64,000 nt of DNA from Rubrivivax sp. (GCA_016707445.1 JADJHR010000010.1:124001-188000), one strand, 5' to 3'. Positions 34,385 to 45,604 are shown, counted from the first letter of the stretch. Translations and numbers: made by a program. The notes: generated by a model from the letters alone, not told the origin.

Positions 34385-35868
34385 TCAGCTCGTCAGCGCC
34401 TTCACGATGGCATCGCGGCACAGGGCCATCAGGCCGCCGGGCAGCACGCCCAAGAGCAGCACCGCCAGGCCATTGGCCGCCAGCAGCGCCGACACGCCGG
34501 CCGATCGCTGCGGCAGCGGTGCGCTGTTGCGCGGCGCGTCGAAGTACATGACCTTGACCACCCGCAGGTAGTAGTAGGCACCCACCAGTGACGCCATCAC
34601 CGCCACCACGGCCAGCACGATGTAGCTGGTGACGTTGGTGCTGACCAGGGCCTGCAGCACCGCCAGCTTGGCGTAGAAGCCCACCAAGGGCGGAATGCCG
34701 GCCAGCGAGAACAGGAAGATCGACATCACGCCGGCAGCCCAGGGGCTGCGCTGGTTGAGCCCGGCGAAGTCGTCGATCTCCTCGCTCTCGAAACCCTGGC
34801 GTGACAAGAACATGATCATGCCGAAAGTACCCAGCGTGGTGAGCACGTAGGCCACCATGTAGAACATGGCCGAGCTGTAGGCGTTGCCGGCCGACAGCGT
34901 GTTGCCGCTGACCACGCCGGCCGACAGGCCCAGCAGCACGAAGCCCATCTGCGCGATGGTGGAGTACGCCAGCATGCGCTTGAGGTTGGTCTGCGCAATG
35001 GCCGCCAGGTTGCCGACCACCAGCGAGCCCACCGCCAGCACGATCAACATCTGCTGCCAGTCGATGGCCAGCCCCAGCATGCCCTCGACCAGCAGGCGCA
35101 TCGTGATGGCGAACGCGGCCAGCTCGGGCGCGCCCCCGATCATCAGCGTGACCGCGGTGGGCGCGCCCTGGTAGACGTCGGGCACCCACATGTGGAACGG
35201 CACCGCGCCGAGCTTGAAGGCCAGGCCGGCGACGACGAAGACGACGCCGAACACCAGCACCTCTTTGTTGATGCCGCCGGCGGCGATGCGCTCGAACACG
35301 CGCGGGATCTCCAGCGTGCCGGTGGCGCCGTACATCATCGACATGCCGTACAGCAGGAAGCCGCTGGCCAGCGCGCCGAGCACGAAGTACTTCATCGCCG
35401 CCTCGGTTGCCACCGCGTGGTCGCGGCGCAGCGCGGTCAGCGCGTACAGCGACAGGCTCATCAGCTCCAGGCCGAGGTAGACGACGAGGAAGTTGTTGGC
35501 CGAGGTCATCACCGAGATGCCCAGCAGCACGAAAAGGCTGAGCGTGAAGAACTCGCCCTTGAGCATGTCGCGCGAACCCAGGGTCGGGCGCGCATAGGCC
35601 ATCGCGACCATCACGGCAATGCCGGCAAAGCCTGCCAGCAGGTGGCCCATGGGGTCGGTGACGATCATGCCGGCCATGCCGTAGAAGGTGGCGCCGCTGT
35701 CGAAGGCCCACAGATGCAGCAGCGTGAACACGGCGGCGGCGGCCTGCGAAAGCCAGAAGGTGACGCGGCGTTCGGCGTCGGTGACGAAGAGGTCGGCCAG
35801 CAGCACCCGCAGGTGGCCAGCAGCAACCAGGCCTCGGGGTAGATGACGGTCCAGTTGATGGGGGTCAT
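34385..35868 (-). CDS. nuoN: NADH-quinone oxidoreductase subunit N, apparent 1-base deletion near codon 20
   Basis: Antiporter-like membrane subunit of complex I that helps pump protons. The ATG at 35868 encodes MTPINWTVIYPEAWLLLATC, but near 35807 the conserved protein moves one base back and continues as VLLADLFVTDAERR to a full set of about 14 helices. Helix 7/8 landmarks are AFKLGAVPFHMWVPDVYQGA, with the conserved Lys and Trp, and KRMLAYSTIAQMGF with the central Lys. Adding one base gives 494 aa, the family length. Essential context and the intact remainder favour a sequence error. It ends the nuo operon. Confidence 0.93.
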
Positions 35869-35883
35869 GGTGATCGCGGTCCG

Positions 35884-37359
35884 TCAGTTCAGCTTCGAGA
35901 TGGCCACATGCCGCAACAGCTCGGTCACCGAGACCTGCATCACGTCGGTGAAGGGCTGGGGGTGCAGGCCCATCCACAAGATGGCCACGGCCAGCAGCAA
36001 CAGCATCAGGAACTCGCGGCCGTTGATGTCGACCATCGCCTTCACATGGTCGTTGGCGATCTCGCCGAAGTACACGCGCTTGACCATCCACAAGGTGTAG
36101 GCAGCGCCCGAGATGAGGGCGGTGGCGGCCAGTGCGGCGATCCAGAAGTTGTATCGGACCGCACCCAGGATGACCATCCATTCGCCGACGAAGCCGGCCG
36201 TGCCCGGCAATCCGCAGTTGGCCATCGCGAACAGCACGACGAAGGCGGTGAACTTCGGCATCCGGTTGACCACGCCGCCGTAATCCGCGATCTCGCGGCT
36301 GTGCACGCGGTCGTAGAGCACGCCGATGCACAGGAACATGGCGCCGGACACGAAGCCGTGGCTGATCATCTGCACGATGCCGCCGGCCACGCCCAGGTCG
36401 TTGAAGATGAAGAAGCCCAGCGTCACGAAGCCCATGTGCGCGATCGAGCTGTAGGCGACCAGCTTCTTCATGTCCTTCTGCACCAGCGCCACGAGGCCGA
36501 TGTAGATCACCGCGATCAGGCTCAAGGTGATGATGAGCCAGGCGTACTCGCGGCTGGCGTCGGGCGCGATCGGCATCGAGAACCGCAGGAAGCCGTAGGC
36601 ACCCAGCTTCAGCATGATGGCCGCCAGCACCACCGAGCCGCCGGTCGGCGCTTCGACGTGGGCGTCGGGCAGCCAGGTGTGCACCGGCCACATCGGCACC
36701 TTGACCGAGAACGCCGCGAAGAAGGCAAAGAACAGCAGCGCCTGCGCCGGCATCGGCAGCGGCAGCTTGTGCCAGGTCTGGATGTCGAAGCTGCCACCCG
36801 ACTTGAAGTACAGGTAGATCAGCGCCACCAGCATCAGCAGCGAGCCGGCAAAGGTGTACAGGAAGAACTTGAACGCTGCGTAGACGCGACGTGCACCACC
36901 CCACATGCCGATGATCAGGTACATCGGGATCAGCGTGGCTTCGAAGAAGACGTAGAACAGCAGCCCGTCGGCGGCGCAGAACACGCCGACCATCAGCCCC
37001 GACAGGATCAGGAAGGCGCCCATGTACTGCGCCACGCGATCGGTGATCACCTGCCAGGCCGAGATGACCACGATCACGGTGATGAAGGCCGTGAGCAGCA
37101 CGAACCACACCGACAGGCCGTCGACACCCAGGTGGTAGAAGACGTTGAAGCGGTCGATCCAGGGCTGCTTCTCGACGAACTGCAGCGCCGCGCTGCGCTT
37201 GTCGAAACCGCTGATCAGCGGCAGCGTGACCAGGAACGAGACGATGGCGCCGATCAGCGCGGTGGCACGCACGACACCGGCATGGCGGTCGTTGCCCAGC
37301 GCCAGCAGCAACACGCCGAAGGCGATCGGAATCCAGATGGCGAGGCTTAGAAGGCCCAT
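35884..37359 (-). CDS. nuoM: NADH-quinone oxidoreductase subunit M
   Basis: Antiporter-like subunit of complex I, 491 aa, about 14 transmembrane helices. Recognisable motifs are FYVFFEATLIPMYLIIGMWG, which contains the functionally important Glu of helix 5, then SVKVPMWPVHTWLPDAHVEA and MKKLVAYSSIAHMGFVTLG. The reading frame is intact. It lies 25 bp after nuoL and 15 bp before nuoN. Confidence 0.97.
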   Translation of the reverse strand: MGLLSLAIWIPIAFGVLLLALGNDRHAGVVRATALIGAIVSFLVTLPLISGFDKRSAALQFVEKQPWIDRFNVFYHLGVDGLSVWFVLLTAFITVIVVISAWQVITDRVAQYMGAFLILSGLMVGVFCAADGLLFYVFFEATLIPMYLIIGMWGGARRVYAAFKFFLYTFAGSLLMLVALIYLYFKSGGSFDIQTWHKLPLPMPAQALLFFAFFAAFSVKVPMWPVHTWLPDAHVEAPTGGSVVLAAIMLKLGAYGFLRFSMPIAPDASREYAWLIITLSLIAVIYIGLVALVQKDMKKLVAYSSIAHMGFVTLGFFIFNDLGVAGGIVQMISHGFVSGAMFLCIGVLYDRVHSREIADYGGVVNRMPKFTAFVVLFAMANCGLPGTAGFVGEWMVILGAVRYNFWIAALAATALISGAAYTLWMVKRVYFGEIANDHVKAMVDINGREFLMLLLLAVAILWMGLHPQPFTDVMQVSVTELLRHVAISKLN

Positions 37360-37384
37360 TGTTGTTCTCTCATTGCCCAGGCCG

Positions 37385-39388
37385 TCAAGTTGACGCTCCG
37401 GCCAGGAAGGGCCACAGCCGCCAGGTCAGGAAACCGAAGACCCCCAGCACCATCACCAGCGCGTACCAGTACAGGTGGCCGGTCTGCACCAGGCGCACCA
37501 GGCCAGCCGCGGCACCGACCACGCGCGCCGACCCGTTCACCACCAGCCCGTCGATCAGGCCCTGGTCGCCACCCTTCCACAGCCCACGGCCGAGCAGTCG
37601 CGCCCCGGCCGCCAGCACGTTCTCGTTGAACCAGTCCATGTAGTACTTGTTCTCGAGCACGATGCGCAGCGGCTTGAGCGCGCGGTCGAGTGCGGCCGGA
37701 ATCGATGGCGCCACCAGGTAGAAGACGTAGGCGCTGACCACACCGGCCAGCGTCAGCCAGAACGGCAACGTACTGAGCGCATGCAGGGCCATGGCACCGG
37801 CGCCGTGGAAGCCGCGCGCCAGTTCTTCCATCGCCGGATGCCGCACCAGGTCGACAAAGATCGAGTCCTTGAAGAAGTCGCCGAACAGCATCGGCTGGAT
37901 CGTCAGATAGCCGATCACCACCGACGGAATCGCCAGCATCACCAGCGGCAGCCACACCACCCCGGGTGATTCGTGCGGTTCGTGCGCATGGCCGCCGTGG
38001 TCGTCATGCGCACCATGGTCGTCAGGGGCAGGATGCGGCTTGTGGCGGAAGCGCTCCTGGCCATGGAAGACCAGGAAGTACATTCGAAACGAGTAGAAGG
38101 CGGTGACGAAGACACCCGCCGTGACGGCGAAGATCGCAAAACCCGCACCCGGCAGGTGGCTGGCGTGCACCGCCTCGATGATGCTGTCCTTGGAGTAGAA
38201 GCCGGCGAAGAGCGGCGTGCCGATCAGCGCCAGCGAGCCGAGCAGCGAGGTGATCCAGGTGATCGGCATGTACTTGCGCAGGCCGCCCATGTTGCGGATG
38301 TCCTGGTCGTGGTGCATGCCGATGATCACCGAGCCGGCGGCCAGGAACAGCAGCGCCTTGAAGAAGGCGTGCGTCATCAGGTGGAACACCGCCACCGAGT
38401 AGGCCGACGCGCCCAGCGCCACCGTCATGTAGCCCAGCTGCGACAAGGTGGAATAGGCCACCACGCGCTTGATGTCGTTCTGGATGATGCCCAGGAAGCC
38501 CATGAACAGCGCCGTGATCGCGCCGATCACCAGCACGAAGTTCAGCGCCGTGTCGGACAGCTCGAACAGCGGCGACATGCGCGCCACCATGAAGATGCCG
38601 GCGGTCACCATCGTCGCGGCGTGGATCAGCGCCGAGATCGGGGTCGGGCCTTCCATCGAGTCGGGCAGCCACACATGCAGCGGAAACTGCGCGCTCTTGC
38701 CCATGGCGCCGATGAACAGACAGATGCAGGTCACGGTGATCAGCGACCAGTCGGTGCCGGGGAACCCCAGTCGGGCCAGTTCGCCGCCCTTGGCGAAGGC
38801 CTGTGCGTAGTCGAGCGTGCCGGCGTACGCCGCAATCAGGCCGATGCCCAGAATGAACCCGAAGTCGCCGACGCGGTTGACCAGGAAGGCCTTCATGTTG
38901 GCGAAGATCGCCGTCGGCCGCGTGTACCAGAAACCGATCAGCAGGTACGACACCAGGCCCACCGCTTCCCAGCCGAAGAACAGCTGCAGGAAGTTGTTGC
39001 TCATCACCAGCATCAGCATCGAGAAGGTGAACAGCGAGATGTAGGCGAAGAAGCGCTGGTAGCCCGGGTCGTCGTCCATGTAGCCGATGGTGTAGACGTG
39101 CACCATCAGCGACACGAAGGTGACCACGACCATCATCATCGCGGTCAGGCCATCGACCAAAAAACCGACCTCCATGCGCAGGCCGCCGATGGTGGCCCAT
39201 TCGTAGATCGTGCCGACAAAGCGGGCGCCGTCCAGCACCTGCATCAGCACCACCACCGAGCAGATGAACGAGACCAGGACGCCCAGGATGGTGACCGTGT
39301 GCGCGCCGCGGCGGCCCACGGCCTTGCCGGCCAGGCCGGCCACGAGGGCGCCGGCCAGCGGCGCCAGCGGCACGGAGGGGCCTGTCAC
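37385..39388 (-). CDS. nuoL: NADH-quinone oxidoreductase subunit L
   Basis: Distal antiporter-like subunit of complex I with the long lateral helix. The reading frame gives 667 aa from a GTG at 39388 (MTGPSVPLAPLAGALVAG), overlapping the expected nuoK stop (GTGA). Key regions include NFLQLFFGWEAVGLVSYLLI with the conserved Glu, GKSAQFPLHVWLPDSMEGPT with the conserved Lys, and the C-terminal helix region. A His/Asp-rich loop (HPAPDDHGAHDDHGGHAHEP) at about residue 455 is a species-specific insertion that might bind metal. The N-terminus is a few residues shorter than in relatives, so the true start may be affected by the indels next door. Confidence 0.95.
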   Translation of the reverse strand: MTGPSVPLAPLAGALVAGLAGKAVGRRGAHTVTILGVLVSFICSVVVLMQVLDGARFVGTIYEWATIGGLRMEVGFLVDGLTAMMMVVVTFVSLMVHVYTIGYMDDDPGYQRFFAYISLFTFSMLMLVMSNNFLQLFFGWEAVGLVSYLLIGFWYTRPTAIFANMKAFLVNRVGDFGFILGIGLIAAYAGTLDYAQAFAKGGELARLGFPGTDWSLITVTCICLFIGAMGKSAQFPLHVWLPDSMEGPTPISALIHAATMVTAGIFMVARMSPLFELSDTALNFVLVIGAITALFMGFLGIIQNDIKRVVAYSTLSQLGYMTVALGASAYSVAVFHLMTHAFFKALLFLAAGSVIIGMHHDQDIRNMGGLRKYMPITWITSLLGSLALIGTPLFAGFYSKDSIIEAVHASHLPGAGFAIFAVTAGVFVTAFYSFRMYFLVFHGQERFRHKPHPAPDDHGAHDDHGGHAHEPHESPGVVWLPLVMLAIPSVVIGYLTIQPMLFGDFFKDSIFVDLVRHPAMEELARGFHGAGAMALHALSTLPFWLTLAGVVSAYVFYLVAPSIPAALDRALKPLRIVLENKYYMDWFNENVLAAGARLLGRGLWKGGDQGLIDGLVVNGSARVVGAAAGLVRLVQTGHLYWYALVMVLGVFGFLTWRLWPFLAGAST

Positions 39389-39694
39389 CCTTTGAGTCGT
39401 CCAGCTCGGCCACGTCGACCGAAGCCCGGTTGCGGAACAGCACGACCAGGATCGCCAGGCCGATCGCCGACTCGGCCGCCGCCACCGTGAGGATGAAGAA
39501 CACGAACACCTGGCCGGCCATGTCGCCCAGGTAATGCGAGAAGGCGACGAAGTTCATGTTCACCGCCAGCAGCATCAGCTCGATCGCCATCAGCAGCACG
39601 ATCAGGTTGCGGCGGTTCAGGAAGATGCCCACCACCGACAACGCGAACAGCACGCCCCCCAGCGACAGGTAATGGCCGAGCGTCAGCGGCCCAT
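39385..39694 (-). CDS. nuoK: NADH-quinone oxidoreductase subunit K, two apparent 1-base deletions
   Basis: Small three-helix subunit of the complex I membrane arm. The core is perfect: LTLGHYLSLGGVLFALSVVG, then LIVLLMAIELMLLAVNMNFV with the conserved Glu, and AESAIGLAILVVLFRNRASV. The ATG at 39694 is one base out of frame with the core (GGGCCG where GGGCCCG is expected), and the stop at 39387 is out of frame again (ACTCAAAGGG for an expected ACCTCAAAGGG). With both bases restored the protein is 103 aa and ends LKG, as usual. The ATG overlaps the nuoJ stop (TGATG) and the stop overlaps nuoL (GTGA), supporting these ends. Confidence 0.9.
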
Positions 39695-40331
39695 CACTGC
39701 GCCCCTCCTTCCTGGCGCCGGCGCCGACGGCAGATCGACCACCGGCGGCATCTGGATCAGGCGCAGGCGATCGGCCTTGCGCGCACGCACCTGCTCGCCG
39801 ACATCCATGAAGCTTGCTGTCCTTGCGACGGCGCAGCGTCAGCGCGATGGCGGCGATGATCGCCACCAGCAGCAGCACGGCTGCGATCTGCAGCGGATAC
39901 AGGTAATGCGTGTACAGCTCGATGCCCAGCAGGCGGCTGTTGCCCATGGCCAGCGCGCGCGCGTCGGCCACCGGTGCCTGGCTGGGCTGGAAGCCGCGCA
40001 TCAGCACGAAGGCCATCTCCAGCGCGATCACCACGCCGATCATGCCGGCCAGCGGAAAGTGCTTCCAGAAACCCTGACGGAACTGGTCGCTGTTGATGTC
40101 GAGCATCATCACGACGAACAGGAACAGCACCATCACCGCGCCCACGTAGACCAGCACCAGGGCGATGGCCAGGAACTCGGCGCGCAGCAGCATCCACACA
40201 CAGGCGGCATTGAAGAAGGCCAGCACCAGGTACAGCGCCGAATGCACCGTGCTGCGCGCGGTGATGACGCGAAACGACGCGAACAGCAGCACGGCCGAAA
40301 AGACGTAGAAGAGTACGGTGATCGTGTTCAT
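39694..40331 (-). CDS. nuoJ: NADH-quinone oxidoreductase subunit J, frame breaks in the C-terminal tail
   Basis: Membrane subunit J of complex I with five helices near the quinone-coupling region. MNTITVLFYVFSAVLLFASF, then ALVLVYVGAVMVLFLFVVMM and the fifth helix are intact to LRRRKDSK at about codon 173. Beyond that the expected tail (MDVGEQVRARKADRLRLIQM) appears in another frame from 39808, and the natural stop (TGA at 39696-39694, overlapping nuoK) lies in a third. Each step fits one extra base or two missing bases. The corrected length is about 211 aa. The membrane part is unaffected. Confidence 0.88.
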
Positions 40332-40348
40332 GGGGGGCCTCCGCGGGC

Positions 40349-40843
40349 TCAGCGATAGCGGGCGTCGGCTTCCCGGCTGGCGGCAATCTCTTTCTCGTAG
40401 CGGTCGCCGACGGCCAGCAGCATGTCCTTGGTGAAATACAGGTCGCCGCGCTTCTCGCCGTGGTACTCGAAGATGTGCGTCTCGACGATCGAGTCGACCG
40501 GGCAGCTCTCTTCGCAGAAGCCGCAGAAGATGCACTTGGTCAGGTCGATGTCGTAGCGCGTGGTGCGGCGCGTGCCGTCGTCGCGCACGTCGGACTCGAT
40601 GGTGATCGCCATCGCCGGGCACACCGCCTCGCACAGCTTGCAGGCGATGCAGCGCTCCTCGCCGTTCTCGTAGCGGCGCAGCGCATGCAGGCCGCGGAAG
40701 CGCGGCGACAGCGGCGTCTTCTCTTCAGGGAACTGGATCGTGATGTGCGGCGACAGGAAATGGCGCCCGGTGAGCATCAACCCCTTGAAGAGCTCGGTCA
40801 GCATGAAGCTCGAGAACAGCTCCTTGACGGCGGTCAGCGACAT
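40349..40843 (-). CDS. nuoI: NADH-quinone oxidoreductase subunit I
   Basis: Iron-sulfur subunit of the complex I peripheral arm holding clusters N6a and N6b. The protein of 164 aa has both ferredoxin motifs, CIACKLCEAVCP and CIFCGFCEESCP, in the usual order. The start MSLTAVKELFSSFML at 40843 is the family N-terminus; upstream in-frame codons enter the nuoH end. Frame intact. It lies 13 bp after nuoH and 17 bp before nuoJ. Confidence 0.97.
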   Translation of the reverse strand: MSLTAVKELFSSFMLTELFKGLMLTGRHFLSPHITIQFPEEKTPLSPRFRGLHALRRYENGEERCIACKLCEAVCPAMAITIESDVRDDGTRRTTRYDIDLTKCIFCGFCEESCPVDSIVETHIFEYHGEKRGDLYFTKDMLLAVGDRYEKEIAASREADARYR

Positions 40844-40856
40844 GGCGGTAGCTCCG

Positions 40857-41918
40857 TCACTTCCAGATGTTGAAGGGCGACTGGATCCACAGGCCAACCA
40901 CCACCAGCCAGACCAGCGTCACCGGAATGAAGATCTTCCAGCCCAGGCGCATGATCTGGTCGTAGCGGTAGCGCGGGAAGGTGGCGCGCACCCACAGGAA
41001 CATCGTGACGACCACGAAGACCTTGATGGCCAGCCAGATCCAGCCCGGGATGAACGACAGGAACTCGAACGGGGGCAGCCAGCCGCCCAGGAACAGGACC
41101 ACGGTCAGCATCGAGACCAGGATCATGTTGGCGTATTCGGCCAGGAAGAACATGGCGAACGACATGCCCGAGTACTCGATCATGTGGCCGGCGACGATCT
41201 CGCTTTCACCCTCGACGACGTCGAAGGGATGGCGGTTGGTCTCGGCCAGCCCGGCGATGAAGTAGACGACGAAGATCGGCAGCAGCGGCAGCCAGTTCCA
41301 CGACAACACGCCAACGCCCATGTTGGCGAAGATGCCCCTGCCCTGGCTGGTGACGATGTCGCTCATGTTCATGCTGCCGGCAACCATCAGCACCACCACC
41401 AGCGCGAAACCCATCGCGATCTCGTAGCTGACCATCTGCGCCGACGCGCGCAGCGCGCCCAGGAAGGCGTACTTCGAGTTGCTGGCCCAGCCGGCGATGA
41501 TCACGCCGTAGACCTCCATCGAGGTGATCGCCATCAGGAACAGCAGGCCGGCATTGACGTTGGCCAGCGCCACCTCGGGCCCGAACGGGATCACCGCCCA
41601 GGCCGCCAGCGCCGGCATGATGGTCATGATGGGGCCGAGGAAGAACAGGCCCTTGCTGGCCGCGGTCGGGCGGATGATCTCCTTGAAGATCAGCTTGACC
41701 GCGTCGGCGATCGGCGTCAGCAGGCCGTAGGGGCCGACGCGGTTGGGGCCGGGGCGGATCTGCGTCCAGCCGATGGCCTTGCGCTCCCACAGCGTGAGGT
41801 AGGCCACGCAGCCCATCAGCGGCAGCACGAGGGCGACGATCTTGATGATGCTCCAGACCACCAGCCACAGGCCGCTGCCCAGCGTGGCGTTGCCGAATTG
41901 ATGCAGGGTATCGAACAT
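40857..41918 (-). CDS. nuoH: NADH-quinone oxidoreductase subunit H
   Basis: Membrane subunit H forms most of the quinone-binding chamber and the first half channel. The 353-aa protein has eight helices and the highly conserved loops RKAIGWTQIRPGPNRVGPYG and AGLAETNRHPFDVVEGESEI, with the acidic residues that couple quinone chemistry to pumping. The frame is intact and the ATG lies 11 bp after nuoG. Confidence 0.97.
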   Translation of the reverse strand: MFDTLHQFGNATLGSGLWLVVWSIIKIVALVLPLMGCVAYLTLWERKAIGWTQIRPGPNRVGPYGLLTPIADAVKLIFKEIIRPTAASKGLFFLGPIMTIMPALAAWAVIPFGPEVALANVNAGLLFLMAITSMEVYGVIIAGWASNSKYAFLGALRASAQMVSYEIAMGFALVVVLMVAGSMNMSDIVTSQGRGIFANMGVGVLSWNWLPLLPIFVVYFIAGLAETNRHPFDVVEGESEIVAGHMIEYSGMSFAMFFLAEYANMILVSMLTVVLFLGGWLPPFEFLSFIPGWIWLAIKVFVVVTMFLWVRATFPRYRYDQIMRLGWKIFIPVTLVWLVVVGLWIQSPFNIWK

Positions 41919-41929
41919 GGCTGCCTCGA

Positions 41930-44235
41930 TCAGGCCTTCTCGACGTTAAGCGGCCCGAACATCGGGCCGAGCGCCAGCGTGGCGGGGTGACCGGCGGCAG
42001 CGCACCTGGCGGCCAGCGCGGTCTCGCGCCGGCAGCACCGCGCCGCCTGGCCCTGACTGATCAGCACCTTGTCGCCGGGCTGCAGGCCGAGCTGCCGCCA
42101 CAGTGCCGACGACAAGCCTGCCAGCGGCGGCCGCGCGTCGGCCGTGAGCTGCAGCGACGGGGCGTGGCGCACGAGAGAGTCGCTGGCGTAGATCGGCACA
42201 TCGGCCACCCGTTCGAGGCCAGCGCGGGTGCCGCTGGCCGCCGCGGCCTGCGACGGTGTGTTGTCCAGGCGCTGCGCCAGCAAGTCCAGGTCACCCAGAG
42301 CCTGCGCACGCACGGCTTCGCTGGAATCCTGATCGAAGCCATCGAGCCCGAGCAGATTGCCCAGCACGCGCAGCACCTTCCAGGCCGGGCGCGCCTCGCC
42401 CAGCGGCTTGACGACGCCGTGGAAGCTCTGCGCACGGCCTTCGGCATTGACGAAGGTGCCCGAGGTCTCGGTGAACGGCGCGATCGGCAGCAGCACGTCG
42501 GCATGTCGACGCCGCGTCCTTGAACGCGGTCAGCGCGACCACCAGCCCCGGGCCTGCAGCGCCGCCCGTGCGGCAGCGGCGTCGGCAGCGTCGAATAGCG
42601 GGTCGACGTCGAGCAGCAGCAGCGCCTTCATCGGCTGCGCCAGCATCTGCGCGGCGCTGAGACCACCGTCGCGCGGGACAGCGCCGACCAGTTGCGCACC
42701 CACGCTGTTGGCACCCTCACCCAGATAACCCACGCTGGCACCGCATTGTTCGGCGATCCAGTGCGCCAGCGCCAGCAGTTCCCCCGCCTGCGGGTGCTGC
42801 GCGGCGGCATTGCCCAGCAGCACGGCCTTGCGCTCGCCCGACATCAGCGACGCGGCGATGGCCTGGGCGGTCTCGGTCGCCTGTGCCGCCAGGGGCGCAG
42901 CCACGCCCTTCGCGGCGGCCACTGCGGCCGCCACCTCGGCCAGCGCTGCGGCCCAGCCCGAAGGGGCGGCGGTCATGCGCGACGCCAGCGGCAGCAGCCA
43001 GTCGTCGTGCACCGCATGCAGGCTGTGCACCTGCGCGCCGTGGCGCGCTGCCTGGCGGATGCGCTGCGCAAACAGCGGATGGTCCTTGCGCAGGAAGGAG
43101 CCGACGACGAACGCGCGGTCGAGCTGCGTCAGCGACGCGATCGAGGTGCCCAGCCAACGCGCGCGGCCGTCTGCCGCCAGGTTGCCGGCATCGGCGTGGC
43201 GGCCGCGCACGTCGATGTTCTCGCTGCCCAGGCCACGCACCATCCTGGCCAGCAGGTGCAGTTCTTCGACCGTGCCGCGCGGGCTGCCGACCGCGCCGAT
43301 CTCGCGCGCGCCGAACTCGGCCTTCACGCGCTTCAGGCCATCGGCCACATAGGCCAGCGCGGTGTTCCAGTCGACGGCCTGCCACTGGCCGCCCTGCTTG
43401 AGCATCGGCTGCGTCAGGCGCTGCTCGCTGTTCAGCGCCTCGTACGAGAAGCGGTCGCGGTCGGCGATCCAGCACTCGTTGACGTCCTCGTTTTCCAGCG
43501 GCACCACGCGCATCACCTTGCCGGCCTTGACCTGCACCACCAGGTTGGCGCCGGTGCTGTCGTGCGGGCTGACGCTCTTGCGGCGCGACAGCTCCCAGGT
43601 GCGGGCGCTGTAGCGGAAGGGCTTGCTGGTGAGCGCGCCGACCGGGCAGATGTCGATCATGTTGCCCGACAGCTCGCTGTCGATGGTGTTGCCCAGCATG
43701 GTGGTGATCTCGCTGTGCTCGCCGCGGTGGATCATGCCCAGCTCCATCACGCCGGCCACCTCTTGGCCGAAGCGCACGCAGCGCGTGCAATGGATGCAGC
43801 GGCTCATCTCTTCCATGCTGATCAGCGGGCCGACGTCCTTGTGGAAGACGACGCGCTTTTCTTCCTGGTAGCGGCTGGCGCTGGCGCCGTAGCCCACGGC
43901 CAGGTCCTGCAGCTGGCATTCGCCGCCCTGGTCGCAGATGGGGCAGTCCAGCGGGTGGTTGATGAGCAGGAACTCCATCACCGACTTCTGCGCCTTGATG
44001 GCCTTGTCGCTCTTGGTGCGCACGATCATGCCCTGCGTGACCGGCGTGGCGCAGGCCGGCATCGGCTTGGGCGCCTTCTCGACCTCGACCAGGCACATGC
44101 GGCAGTTGGCCGCGATGCTGAGCTTCTTGTGGTAGCAGAAGTGCGGGATGTAGGTGCCCGCCGCGTCGGCCGCATGCATCACCATGCTGCCCGGTGGACG
44201 CTGACCTTGCGGCCGTCGAGTTCGATTTCGATCAT
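41930..44235 (-). CDS. nuoG: NADH-quinone oxidoreductase subunit G, at least three frame breaks
   Basis: Large iron-sulfur subunit of complex I with a molybdopterin-oxidoreductase-like fold. It starts MIEIELDGRKVSV at 44235, breaks after 13 codons (CACCGGGC for expected CACCCGGGC near 44193), and continues with CLVEVEKAPKP, the HPLDCPICDQGGECQLQD region and CIHCTRCVRF, which bind the Fe-S clusters. A second deletion near 42553 moves the frame to MVALTAFKDAA-type sequence, and a third event near 42520 moves it to VLLPIAPFTETSGTF and the end. The repaired protein is about 768 aa, as usual. All conserved parts are present, so error is the likely cause. Confidence 0.92.
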
Positions 44236-44254
44236 GGTGGATCTGTTGACCGGG

Positions 44255-45596
44255 TCAGGCGCTGCGCCCGACCTTGCAGGACTTGTGTTCGACGTGGTGC
44301 ACGAACTCGTCGCGGAAGTGCTTGAGCATGCCCTGCACCGGCATCGCGGCGGCGTCGCCCAGCGCGCAGATCGTGCGGCCCTTGATGTTGTCGGCCACCG
44401 AATCCAGCAGGTCCAGGTCCTCCGGCCGGCCCTTGCCGTGCTCGATGCGGTCGACCAGGCGCCACAGCCAGCCCGTGCCTTCGCGGCAGGGCGTGCACTG
44501 GCCGCAGCTTTCGTGCTGGTAGAAGTAGGACAGGCGCAGCAGGCTCTTGACCATGCAGCGGGTGTCGTCCATCACGATCACCGCGCCCGAGCCCAGCATC
44601 GAGCCGGCCTTGGCGATGGCGTCGTAGTCCATCGTGATGTCCATCATCACGCCGGCCGGCAGCACCGGCGCCGACGAGCCGCCCGGAATCACCGCCTTCA
44701 GCGCCCCGCCCTTCACGCCGCCGGCCAGTTCCAGCAGCTTGGCGAACGGCGTGCCCATCGGCACTTCGAAGTTGCCGGGCCGGTTGACGTCGCCCACCAC
44801 CGAGAAGATCTTGGTGCCGCCGTTGTTGGGCTTGCCACATTCCAGGTAGGCCTGGCCGCCGTTGCGGATGATCCACGGCACCGCGGCGAAGGTCTCGGTG
44901 TTGTTGATCGTGGTCGGCTTGCCGTACAGGCCGAAGCTGGCCGGGAACGGCGGCTTGAAGCGCGGCTGGCCCTTCTTGCCTTCGAGCGATTCGAGCAGCG
45001 CGGTTTCTTCGCCGCAGATGTAGGCGCCGAAGCCGTGGAAGGCGTGCAGCTGGAAGCTGAAGTCGCTGCCCAGGATGCGATCGCCCAGGAAGCCCGCGGC
45101 ACGCGCCTCGTCCAGCGCCTCTTCGAAGCGCTGGTAGACCTCGAAGATCTCGCCGTGGATGTAGTTGTAGCCCGTGCGGATGCCCATCGCATAGGCGGCG
45201 ATGGCCATGCCCTCGATCACCATGTGCGGGTTGAAGCGCAGGATGTCGCGGTCCTTGCAGGTGCCGGGCTCGCCCTCGTCGGAATTGCACACCAGGTACT
45301 TCGGGCCCGGGAACTGGCGCGGCATGAAGCTCCACTTCAGCCCGGTGGGGAAGCCCGGCACCGCCGCGCCCGCGCAGGGCCGACAGCTTGACCTCGGCGA
45401 TCACCTGGTCGGGCGTCATGGGCTCGGCACCGTCCTGGCCCAGGATCTTCTTCAGCGCCGCATAGCCGCCGCGTGCGACGTAGTCGGCCAGCCGCCAGTT
45501 GTTGCCGTCCAGGCCCGCGTAGATCTGCGGCTCGATGTGGCGGCCGTGGAAGCAGGTCTCGGCGCCGCTGGCCTGGAACTTCGAAAGATCGAGCAT
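44255..45596 (-). CDS. nuoF: NADH-quinone oxidoreductase subunit F, apparent 1-base insertion
   Basis: NADH-binding flavoprotein subunit carrying FMN and cluster N3. It starts MLDLSKFQASGAETCF at 45596 and reads to SALRGRGGAG. At about 45355 an extra G (GCCGGGCTTC for expected GCCGGCTTC) shifts the frame, and the protein resumes as FPTGLKWSFMPRQF, completing the FMN glycine-rich loop. The C-terminal ESCGQCTPCREGTGW supplies the N3 cysteines. Removing one base gives 446 aa, the family length. It lies 8 bp after nuoE. Confidence 0.93.
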
Positions 45597-45604
45597 CTTC
45601 AGCC

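Noticed and set aside
38022..40634. An open frame of 870 codons covering nuoJ, nuoK and part of nuoL
   Set aside because: It looks like a fused subunit, but the protein beyond the nuoK core is the wrong frame of nuoL. It arises because single-base deletions hide the nuoJ and nuoK stops.
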